DNA of 8,347 nt from Spirochaeta_B sp964398645 (GTDB lineage Bacteria > Spirochaetota > Spirochaetia > DSM-27196 > DSM-8902): the NCBI GenBank assembly GCA_964398645.1, contig CAYNNU010000101.1, positions 1-8,347 on the forward strand. Direction: 5' to 3'. Shown here piece after piece: positions 1 through 4,832 of the stretch. Each line of letters begins with the position of its first letter. The stretch's first letter is position 1. The notes beneath the pieces are model-generated. The model was not told where the DNA came from. It saw nothing but the letters and a program-made list of their open reading frames with translations, and made no database searches. Made by a program: the position numbers and the translations under genes.

Positions 1-1
1 C

Positions 2-577
2 GAGTCTTTGGCGCAGGGTTTTCGGGTAGATGATGGATTTGCCTTTGTGAAGCGAGCTGCCACAGTCCATCAAGTGCCGGTATTCATTATGTCCTATGCC
101 GCTTTGGTATATGCCCGCGGTGTCGATCAATTTGCCGCAGATGCCGCCGCAGCAGGGGCTGCTGGTCTGATTATCCCTGATTTGCCGGTGGACAGTGATG
201 AAGGCTTGGGAGCTGCAGCCTCCCGGCACGGGCTTGATATTTGGCCGGTTGTTGTGCCCAATATCAGCCCCGAACGTTTAGAGCTAGTGGCTTCTCAGAA
301 GACCGCTGGAATATATGCAGCTTTGCGTTCCGGAATAACCGGCAGTCTCACAGAAATCGGGAAGGACAATCTGGCCTTTCTTGAACGCTTACGCCAATTA
401 GGTGATGCCACTGTGTTTGCCGGTTTTGGCATTCAAGAAAAATTTCAGGTGGACGCCCTAGCGCCTCATGTGGATGGAATCATCATTGGATCGGCTTTGG
501 TAAAGGTGATTGGTGCTAGCAACCCCGAAAGTGTGGTTCAAAATGTTCGGGATCGATTACATCAACTCCTTATGTAG
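2..577 (+). CDS. trpA: Tryptophan synthase alpha chain, 3' part (5' end outside window)
   Basis: TrpA cleaves indole-3-glycerol phosphate to indole and glyceraldehyde-3-phosphate, passing indole to TrpB in the cytoplasmic alpha2-beta2 complex. The visible 191 codons resemble roughly residues 70 to the end of the family's usual 260-270. Recognisable pieces are the PVFIMSYAALVY strand, the IIPDLPVDSDE segment, the loop-6 region ending RSGITG (with the conserved Thr), and the phosphate-binding stretches GFGI and GSALVK near the C-terminus. The catalytic Glu and Asp of the family (Glu49 and Asp60 in E. coli) lie upstream of the window and cannot be checked. The frame is open to the left edge (Glu-Ser precede the TTG at 8), so that TTG is an internal Leu codon and not a start. 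trpB and other trp genes probably lie just upstream, but this is not visible. Confidence 0.95.
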   Translation, partial: ESLAQGFRVDDGFAFVKRAATVHQVPVFIMSYAALVYARGVDQFAADAAAAGAAGLIIPDLPVDSDEGLGAAASRHGLDIWPVVVPNISPERLELVASQKTAGIYAALRSGITGSLTEIGKDNLAFLERLRQLGDATVFAGFGIQEKFQVDALAPHVDGIIIGSALVKVIGASNPESVVQNVRDRLHQLLM

Positions 578-636
578 GAATTTGAAAGTATTGCTCATAG
601 GCCTTGACCTGATTCACCTGTTAGTCATAGCTTAAG

Positions 637-650
637 CCATTATATAATGG
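637..650. promoter_or_regulatory. Perfect 14-bp palindrome containing the trxA -10 box
   Basis: CCATTATATAATGG is a perfect palindrome and contains TATAAT at 643-648 on the plus strand and, by symmetry, the same hexamer on the minus strand. The plus-strand box is a good sigma70 -10 for trxA, but the region 16-18 bases upstream (around TTAGTC, 621-626) is a poor -35. A start about 7 bases after the box would fall near 655, leaving a leader of only about 11 bases. The symmetry could also serve a repressor. The -10 role is inferred, not shown. Confidence 0.45.
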
Positions 651-651
651 T

Positions 652-657
652 AGGGAG
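652..657 (+). promoter_or_regulatory. Ribosome binding site of trxA
   Basis: AGGGAG lies 8 bases before the GTG at 666 and supports that GTG as the start. No in-frame ATG is available nearby, and the thioredoxin fold begins immediately after this codon. If transcription starts about 7 bases after the TATAAT at 643-648, part of this site would be missing from the message. Confidence 0.65.
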
Positions 658-665
658 AGTGACAC

Positions 666-983
666 GTGACTGTCGATGTACAAGAAGACTCATTTGAGTC
701 GGAGGTATTACAGGCGGATGTGCCGGTTTTGGTCGATTTTTGGGCCGATTGGTGTATGCCGTGTAAAATGATTGAGCCGCTCATGACTGAGTTGGGCGTA
801 GAATACGCTGGGAAATTGAAGGTTGCAGGGCTTGATGTAACCCGCTTTGGAAGCCTGGCTGCAAAAATGAATGTGGTGAGTATTCCCACCTTGATTTTAT
901 TCAAGGGCGGGGAAGAGCAGGAACGCCTGGTTGGAGCTGCAGCCAAAGAAGTGATGGTTGAACTGATAGAGAAATATATCTAG
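666..983 (+). CDS. trxA: Thioredoxin with a CMPC active site
   Basis: A 105-residue single-domain thioredoxin, the family's usual length, that acts as a cytoplasmic dithiol reductant. The active site is WCMPCK, with Cys30 and Cys33 as the redox pair. The usual Gly between the first Cys and Pro is replaced by Met31, which may shift the redox potential or partner choice. The cis-proline motif SIPT is at residues 72-75 (Pro74), followed by LILFKGG as in typical thioredoxins. There is no signal peptide. The GTG start is supported by AGGGAG 8 bases upstream. The gene lies 88 bases after trpA and has its own candidate -10, so it is probably not strictly part of the trp operon. A hairpin follows seven bases after the stop. 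The symbol reflects family membership; other thioredoxin paralogues may exist elsewhere. Confidence 0.93.
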   Translation: MTVDVQEDSFESEVLQADVPVLVDFWADWCMPCKMIEPLMTELGVEYAGKLKVAGLDVTRFGSLAAKMNVVSIPTLILFKGGEEQERLVGAAAKEVMVELIEKYI

Positions 984-989
984 CAAATT

Positions 990-1021
990 GCCGATTCCTG
1001 CCATTCGCCGTAGGAATCGGC
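990..1021. terminator. Hairpin between convergent trxA and lipoprotein gene
   Basis: GCCGATTCCT (990-999) pairs perfectly with AGGAATCGGC (1012-1021). The stem is 10 bp, extendable inward by a G-T and a C-G pair, around a 12-base loop. It fills most of the 43-base gap between the trxA stop and the stop of the opposing gene at 1027, so it could end transcription from both sides. Neither strand has a clear U tract after the stem, so it is not a textbook intrinsic terminator. Confidence 0.6.
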
Positions 1022-1026
1022 TGGCT

Positions 1027-2070
1027 TTACGGTTCATATACATCCATAGAGTTTTCTGCTCCGATAGTCGCCCCAGAAGTGGGAACAATATGCCAATCAT
1101 CCCGCGTTCGGCTTTCAACTGGCGGCACTGAGCGGTTAATGGAGCGTGTCCCAGTAGAGCCTTCCGGGCTAACGCAATCTTCCGGCCTGATATGATCTTC
1201 TGTAAACACCCAAGCCTCCTGTGCCTCTGCATCCAGAATCCAGGCAAGCATTCCCGCTGTGCCAAAGCCCGAGTAGGTGGTATCTGAGTCGGAAAAACGA
1301 TCGCTGTACAAAAAAGCATCCATCGGCGGACTGCCGGCCTGCTGATACAGCGTCATCACTCCGTTGTTGGACGGCAATCCGGTCGATTCCGGCAACCACA
1401 AATCCCGCGAGTTGCTGCTACATAAAAGACCGCCTGAGGCAGAAAGATCTTCGTTTAGTTCATTAACTTCGGTTTCCAGCCCTTCATTGCGCACATGCAA
1501 GGTGATGTAGTCTCCAGCAACAACATCCACCGCTGGAAACAGGTAATAGGTATCGAATACCTCGCTTGTTCCCAAATACCAGGCAAGTCCGCCAAGGTTC
1601 CCAGATTCTTTAACCAGCAATTCTATGCAATCTGGATTATTGCCCGATCCACGTACGATTATTTCATTAAAAATTAGGCTTGCCGGATTCCCGTTAAAAC
1701 CATATAGCCGTTGAAGCAGATGGCTTGAATGGCCTTTATCACTTTTTAATAGTATGGAAGCAATGTATTCGGTGCCGGGCTGGCTGTTTTCGCTCAATTC
1801 AAACCAGGCTGATGTATCGTTTATTCCTTGACTTGCGATCTCAATGGGGGGATCGAGGAACACATCGGCTGAATCCAGCATGCAGTCACACTGCAACTCA
1901 ATCCTGTTTGCCGAAACAATCGCGATGTGTTCCAGCCGCGGCGGGTGCAGGCCTTCGGCAAAAAATAACTGCACATCCCCTGCAGCGCCGCAACCAGCAA
2001 AAAACGCGCCGCACGCGGACAAGCTTATCATCAACAATAGAAAACTGAAAAAATCATCGAACACCTTCAT
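1027..2070 (-). CDS. Predicted lipoprotein with lamin-tail-like domain
   Basis: 347 residues. The N-terminus has a short hydrophobic stretch (residues 7-19) ending in the lipobox LSAC, so Cys20 is the likely lipidated residue; a second Cys in FAGC (Cys27) is a weaker candidate. The n-region is unusual, with only Lys2 as positive charge and Asp5-Asp6 beside it. Residues about 45-125 look like a beta-rich domain. Residues about 132-341 resemble a lamin-tail domain (LTD): SLIFNEIIVRG, then an IEL strand, GLAWYLG, AGDYITLHV, and near the end STGTRSINR followed by DDWHIVPTSG, which matches the usual closing pattern of LTDs. Such domains occur in secreted and surface proteins and are often thought to mediate anchoring or binding; no enzymatic residues are evident. 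The gene is divergent from glmS and convergent with trxA. No Shine-Dalgarno precedes the ATG. The domain call is by eye. Confidence 0.8.
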   Translation of the reverse strand: MKVFDDFFSFLLLMISLSACGAFFAGCGAAGDVQLFFAEGLHPPRLEHIAIVSANRIELQCDCMLDSADVFLDPPIEIASQGINDTSAWFELSENSQPGTEYIASILLKSDKGHSSHLLQRLYGFNGNPASLIFNEIIVRGSGNNPDCIELLVKESGNLGGLAWYLGTSEVFDTYYLFPAVDVVAGDYITLHVRNEGLETEVNELNEDLSASGGLLCSSNSRDLWLPESTGLPSNNGVMTLYQQAGSPPMDAFLYSDRFSDSDTTYSGFGTAGMLAWILDAEAQEAWVFTEDHIRPEDCVSPEGSTGTRSINRSVPPVESRTRDDWHIVPTSGATIGAENSMDVYEP

Positions 2071-2075
2071 ATATA

Positions 2076-2081
2076 TCTATA
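2076..2081 (-). promoter_or_regulatory. Possible -10 box of the lipoprotein gene
   Basis: On the minus strand TATAGA (5/6 to TATAAT) ends five bases before the ATG. There is no convincing -35 at the right distance and no Shine-Dalgarno. If the box is used, the transcript would start at or next to the A of the ATG. The region is simply A/T rich (TATATAT), so a chance match is quite possible. Confidence 0.25.
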
Positions 2082-2133
2082 CAGTAGTAAGTCTCTCTTA
2101 GTTCGACTTTACGTGGATTTTTTTTTGTGAATG

Positions 2134-2142
2134 TGGTACATT
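2134..2142 (+). promoter_or_regulatory. Possible extended -10 box of glmS, leaderless position
   Basis: TGGTACATT fits the extended -10 form TGnTAnnnT (4/6 in the hexamer). It ends eight bases before the A of the glmS ATG at 2150, so a normal start-site distance would put +1 at 2149-2150. The bases between the box and the ATG (CCCTTTC) contain no Shine-Dalgarno. A run of nine T (2118-2126) lies just upstream. No good -35 is seen. Confidence 0.35.
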
Positions 2143-2149
2143 CCCTTTC

Positions 2150-3973
2150 ATGTGTGGAATAATCGGGTACTGCGGACCAAAACCCGCTGTGGATGTGATT
2201 CTTGAAGGATTAAAGCGGCTTGAGTACCGTGGCTATGATTCAGCTGGATTGAGTGTTGGCCAGAATGGCAGCATCGATGTTGTAAAAAAGAAAGGCAAGG
2301 TTGCGCAACTGCGCCGCGCTGTGCCAAAAGATATGGGCGGCCAATGGGGCATCGGGCATACCCGCTGGGCAACCCATGGCGAAGTTAACGATGAAAATGC
2401 CCATCCCCACTGTGATACCAGCGGAAAAATTGCTGTTGTACACAATGGGATAATTGAAAACTACGCAGTCCTGCAGAATAAGCTGAAGGGCGAAGGCATT
2501 CAGTTTCGCAGCCAGACGGACTCCGAAGTAATAGCGCATCTTATTTCCTCTTTTTACGAAGGTGATCTAGAGCAAGCGGTCAAAAAGTCGGTGCTGCTTT
2601 TGCAGGGAACCTACGGGCTTTTGGTTATGCATGCTGACCAGCCGGATGTTATTGTGGGCGCCCGCAACGGTTCTCCGCTGGTACTGGGGCTTGGTGAAGG
2701 TGAAGTATTTTTTGCCTCTGATGTAACTGCTATCCTCGGGTACACCAAACAGGTTGTATATCTGGAAGATGGTGAAGTGGCTGTAATCAATCCCAATGGC
2801 TATCACACCACTGACCTGCGCGATAACGTTATCGATAAGCAGGTGGAAACCGTCGGCTGGGAACTGGAAGAAATCGAAAAAGGCAAGTTTGAGCACTTTA
2901 TGCTCAAGGAGATTTTTGAGCAGCCGGCTTCAATCTTGCGCGCCATGCAAGGGCGCATCGAGCACGAAAACGCCACCGCTCACCTTGGCGGACTCAACCT
3001 GGATCGCAAGGAACTCTTTGATATTGAGCGGGTGCGTATCGTTGCCTCCGGCACCAGCTATTACGCCGGCATGGTCGGCGCCTACATCTTGGAGCAGCTG
3101 GCTCGCATTCCCTGCGTTGCCGAGCTTTCCAGCGAGCTGCGCTACCGCAATCCGGTAATCGAGCGCAACACCTTGTACTTTGTGGTATCGCAGTCCGGGG
3201 AAACCGCCGACACGCTGTATGCCATGCGTGAACTGCAACGCAAGGGTGCTAAGGTGCTGGGGATCTGTAATGTCGTCGGTTCCACTATTCCGCGCGAATC
3301 AGACGGCGGTGTGTACATTCACTCCGGTCCTGAAATCGCTGTGGCATCCACCAAGGCCTTTACTAGCCAGATAACGGTTATGTACCTGTTCTCGCTGTTT
3401 ATGGCCAGAATGCGACACATGTCCTATGAAGATGGATTGACTTTGGTAAAAGCCCTAGAAAACGTGCCGTCCTTAATAGAGAAAATCTTGACCCGTGCCG
3501 GCAGTATCAAAGAACTGGCGCAAAAATACAGCAAAGCAACGAATTTTCTGTTTCTGGGCCGCGGCATGAACTTTCCTGTCGCCATGGAAGGCGCCCTCAA
3601 GCTGAAAGAGGTTTCCTACATTCATGCCGAAGGTTATAGCGCCGCTGAAATTAAACACGGGCCCATCGCTTTGGTAAACGAAGAAACTCCCAGCCTGTTC
3701 CTGGTTCCCAACGACCCCCTACGCGACAAGGTTCTTTCTAACATGAAAGAAATCAAAGCCCGCAAAGGACCGGTTATTGCCATCGCTGTTGAGGGGGATG
3801 AAGAAGTTGCCGCCATCGCCGATGATGTTTTTTATATCCCCGACGCAAACCCCATAGTCTACCCCTATTTGCTGGTAGTCCCCATGCAGCTGCTCTCCTA
3901 CTACATGGCCCTCAACCTCGGCCACGACGTAGACCAGCCCAGGAATCTGGCAAAGAGTGTCACGGTGGAATAG
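2150..3973 (+). CDS. glmS: Glutamine--fructose-6-phosphate aminotransferase (isomerizing)
   Basis: GlmS makes glucosamine-6-phosphate from fructose-6-phosphate and glutamine, the entry step to UDP-GlcNAc for peptidoglycan, in the cytoplasm. At 607 residues it matches the usual length (609 in E. coli). The N-terminal class II glutaminase domain starts MCGIIGYCG, with Cys2 becoming the catalytic N-terminal Cys after Met removal. HTRWATHG, HNGIIENY and QTDSEVIAHL are conserved glutaminase motifs. The first SIS domain holds VASGTS (about 298-303) and SQSGET (347-352). The second SIS domain begins near FLFLGRG (466-472) and includes the KEVSYIHAEGYSAAEIKHGP stretch. The C-tail DVDQPRNLAKSVTVE carries Lys602, equivalent to E. 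coli Lys603 that forms the Schiff base with fructose-6-phosphate. There is no Shine-Dalgarno before the ATG and the 79-bp upstream gap has no room for a glmS ribozyme. The last 13 codons are duplicated at 4776-4814. Confidence 0.98.
   Translation: MCGIIGYCGPKPAVDVILEGLKRLEYRGYDSAGLSVGQNGSIDVVKKKGKVAQLRRAVPKDMGGQWGIGHTRWATHGEVNDENAHPHCDTSGKIAVVHNGIIENYAVLQNKLKGEGIQFRSQTDSEVIAHLISSFYEGDLEQAVKKSVLLLQGTYGLLVMHADQPDVIVGARNGSPLVLGLGEGEVFFASDVTAILGYTKQVVYLEDGEVAVINPNGYHTTDLRDNVIDKQVETVGWELEEIEKGKFEHFMLKEIFEQPASILRAMQGRIEHENATAHLGGLNLDRKELFDIERVRIVASGTSYYAGMVGAYILEQLARIPCVAELSSELRYRNPVIERNTLYFVVSQSGETADTLYAMRELQRKGAKVLGICNVVGSTIPRESDGGVYIHSGPEIAVASTKAFTSQITVMYLFSLFMARMRHMSYEDGLTLVKALENVPSLIEKILTRAGSIKELAQKYSKATNFLFLGRGMNFPVAMEGALKLKEVSYIHAEGYSAAEIKHGPIALVNEETPSLFLVPNDPLRDKVLSNMKEIKARKGPVIAIAVEGDEEVAAIADDVFYIPDANPIVYPYLLVVPMQLLSYYMALNLGHDVDQPRNLAKSVTVE
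3935..3973 (+). repeat. glmS tail, copy 1 (within the functional gene)
   Basis: The last 13 codons of glmS (QPRNLAKSVTVE plus stop). It matches 4776-4814 at 34 of 39 positions. The five differing codons, copy 1 versus copy 2, are CAG/CAA, CTG/TTG, AGT/AGC, GTC/GTG and GAA/GAG, all silent. The longest shared identical runs are TGGCAAAGAG and CCCAGGAAT. Similarity stops at the codon before Gln (GAC versus AAT) and directly after the stop. Confidence 0.9.
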
Positions 3974-3994
3974 GTTTCCTATAACACATTCATG

Positions 3995-4026
3995 GAAGGG
4001 CGTCGTTGTATAATTCGACGTCCTTC
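3995..4026 (+). terminator. Hairpin downstream of glmS
   Basis: GAAGGGCGTCG (3995-4005) pairs with CGACGTCCTTC (4016-4026): 11 pairs, one of them G-T, with a 10-base loop TTGTATAATT. It starts 21 bases after the glmS stop and is the only likely terminator for that gene, but no U tract follows (TGACTACTC). The loop contains TATAAT (4009-4014), which might also act as a -10 box for the next ORF, although no good -35 is present. Confidence 0.5.
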
Positions 4027-4085
4027 TGACTACTCAAATCCTATCACTCAATCTCATTCCTGAAGATCGAAATTTCCGTCATAGA

Positions 4086-4328
4086 TTGATAATGAAACTT
4101 CATAATGATGGATTCTCTGATAAAGAGATTTCAAAATATCACAATGGTAAAAGAATCGTATCTCCTCGAGGGAGGGATTATTACCCAAGTTTGATTTGGG
4201 TAATGAGGAAGAAACTCGAGGATAGAGAAAAAAGACGTAAGGATTATGATGTTCAGATGGGAAGGATGAGATTCTATCTGAAAAAAGAAGTCCTCCCCCA
4301 TAAGGTATTTGAAAATGATATGGTATAA
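4086..4328 (+). CDS. Small HTH-like protein, possibly 5'-truncated
   Basis: Up to 80 residues from the TTG at 4086; the alternative is ATG at 4092. No Shine-Dalgarno is visible before either. The stretch LHNDGFSDKEISKYHNGKR followed by SPRG and a basic helix resembles the helix-turn-helix and PRG turn that follow the catalytic domain in large serine recombinases, and small stand-alone proteins of similar pattern. I do not recognise the family with certainty. The C-terminal half is highly charged (KKLEDREKRRKD). The same frame stays open upstream to a TAA at 4011 and reads plausibly there (PEDRNFRHRL), yet offers no ATG, GTG or TTG, so this may be the tail of a longer gene that lost its beginning. 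The stop overlaps the promoter of the next gene. Its composition is A/T rich. It may not be expressed. Confidence 0.5.
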   Translation: MIMKLHNDGFSDKEISKYHNGKRIVSPRGRDYYPSLIWVMRKKLEDREKRRKDYDVQMGRMRFYLKKEVLPHKVFENDMV

Positions 4329-4329
4329 T
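4321..4329 (+). promoter_or_regulatory. Extended -10 promoter of the DUF1801 gene
   Basis: TGGTATAAT is a perfect extended -10 (TGnTATAAT), overlapping the stop codon of the preceding ORF. A start about 7 bases later, near 4336, gives a leader of about 30 bases that contains the Shine-Dalgarno. No -35 at standard distance is evident, which extended -10 promoters tolerate. Confidence 0.6.
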
Positions 4330-4352
4330 AGCTATCTATAAAACTCTGAGTG

Positions 4353-4358
4353 AGGGGG
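4353..4358 (+). promoter_or_regulatory. Ribosome binding site of the DUF1801 gene
   Basis: AGGGGG, seven bases before the ATG at 4366. It is the clearest Shine-Dalgarno in the window and fixes the start. Confidence 0.75.
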
Positions 4359-4365
4359 TACGAGA

Positions 4366-4728
4366 ATGGAAAAGAAAATCTACAAAACCTTCAGTGAGTA
4401 TCTTGAAGATCAGACTCCCCAGTGTAAAACGTATTTAGAGGAATTACGTCAAATAATTCTAGAAATCATTCCTGATACGGAAGAGTTATTTAATTACAAC
4501 ATCCCGGCATTCACTTTAATACCTGGTGGTAAGAGAGAACAACAGATAATGATTGCCGGATATAAAAAACATGTCGGACTATATCCACATCCTGTTGCCA
4601 TGGAAAAGTTTGAATCTCGATTAACACCCTATAAGAGAGGGAAAGGGTCTGTTCAGTTTCCACTTGATGAGGAACTACCACGCGATCTGATTACCGAGAT
4701 GATAAAATTTAGGTTGAGTTGTTTTTAA
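4366..4728 (+). CDS. DUF1801 (YdhG-like) domain protein
   Basis: 120 residues, soluble, with no signal or membrane segment. The pattern fits the DUF1801 family: an N-terminal helix with FSEYLEDQTPQCKTYLEELR, then IIPDTEELFNYNIPAFTL, a strand region IMIAGYKKHVGLYPHP, a FESRLTPYKRGKGSVQFPLDEELP segment, and a final helix LITEMIKFRL. Family members are small alpha/beta proteins with a fold compared to frataxin; their biochemical role is not settled, so none is assigned. It has its own extended -10 promoter and a strong Shine-Dalgarno, is intact, and looks expressed independently of glmS. It is A/T rich (27-42% G+C in three counted stretches) and sits between the two glmS tails, which suggests it is cargo acquired by transfer. 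DUF1801 genes are also common chromosomal genes, so the identity alone is not evidence of mobility. Confidence 0.88.
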   Translation: MEKKIYKTFSEYLEDQTPQCKTYLEELRQIILEIIPDTEELFNYNIPAFTLIPGGKREQQIMIAGYKKHVGLYPHPVAMEKFESRLTPYKRGKGSVQFPLDEELPRDLITEMIKFRLSCF

Positions 4729-4775
4729 TAACCTAAAACATTCCAATCAAATAACGAATCCGGGTGAAGATTAAT

Positions 4776-4814
4776 CAACCCAGGAATTTGGCAAAGAGCG
4801 TGACGGTGGAGTAG
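4776..4814 (+). repeat. glmS tail, copy 2 (displaced remnant)
   Basis: Reads QPRNLAKSVTVE-stop in the plus-strand frame, identical in protein to the glmS terminus and 34/39 identical in DNA. It includes the codon for the catalytic Lys. It shares the Arg codon AGG with copy 1, unlike the CGC and CGT Arg codons seen in most of glmS, which argues for common ancestry and not convergence. Upstream the same frame meets a TAA at 4752, so no full second glmS is present. It ends 18 bases from the stop of the convergent cyclase gene, as the original glmS end would. Whether copy 1 or copy 2 is ancestral at this locus cannot be decided from the window. Confidence 0.88.
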
Positions 4815-4832
4815 TGATACCAGCGGGCATTT

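Larger units (their letters stand above)
3974..4775. other. Putative inserted or recombined segment downstream of glmS
   Basis: This 802-base segment lies exactly between the two glmS tails. It holds a hairpin, a small HTH-like ORF of uncertain integrity and a DUF1801 gene. Five counted 60-base stretches between 4081 and 4560 are about 25%, 42%, 37%, 27% and 42% G+C, against about 62% in one stretch of glmS. The downstream cyclase is also moderate in G+C (about 40% in one stretch), so composition supports the idea only on the glmS side. No integrase, transposase or terminal inverted repeat was seen. It may be a decayed element, or foreign DNA brought in by recombination anchored in glmS. Confidence 0.5.

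Noticed and set aside
8..10. TTG at 8 as the start of trpA
   Set aside because: The frame is open to the window edge, and the visible protein lacks the N-terminal third that every TrpA has. The gene is cut by the edge.
897..2101. Open frames overlapping the lipoprotein gene on either strand (such as 897-1319 minus, 1221-1466 and 1725-2048 plus)
   Set aside because: They lack domain patterns and ribosome sites, while the lipoprotein frame has a signal sequence and a domain-like pattern. They are shadows.
2118..2126. Run of nine T upstream of glmS as a terminator U tract
   Set aside because: No stem precedes it and no plus-strand gene ends there.
2071..2149. glmS ribozyme upstream of glmS
   Set aside because: The gap is only 79 bases and is divergent with the lipoprotein start. 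It has no room for the ribozyme and no matching core.
2148..3925. Open frames overlapping glmS in other frames (such as 2567-2896 minus, 2796-3158 plus, 2930-3238 minus)
   Set aside because: glmS is unmistakable over the whole length. The overlapping frames are low-complexity shadows of its coding bias.
4769..4776. GATTAATC palindrome at the left edge of the second glmS tail as a recombination core
   Set aside because: It is an 8-base A/T-rich palindrome with no counterpart at the other tail; chance is sufficient.
3974..4814. A Tn7-like transposon at the glmS attachment site
   Set aside because: There are no Tns-like proteins and no Tn7-type end repeats, and Tn7 does not duplicate the glmS tail. 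Only the location is suggestive.
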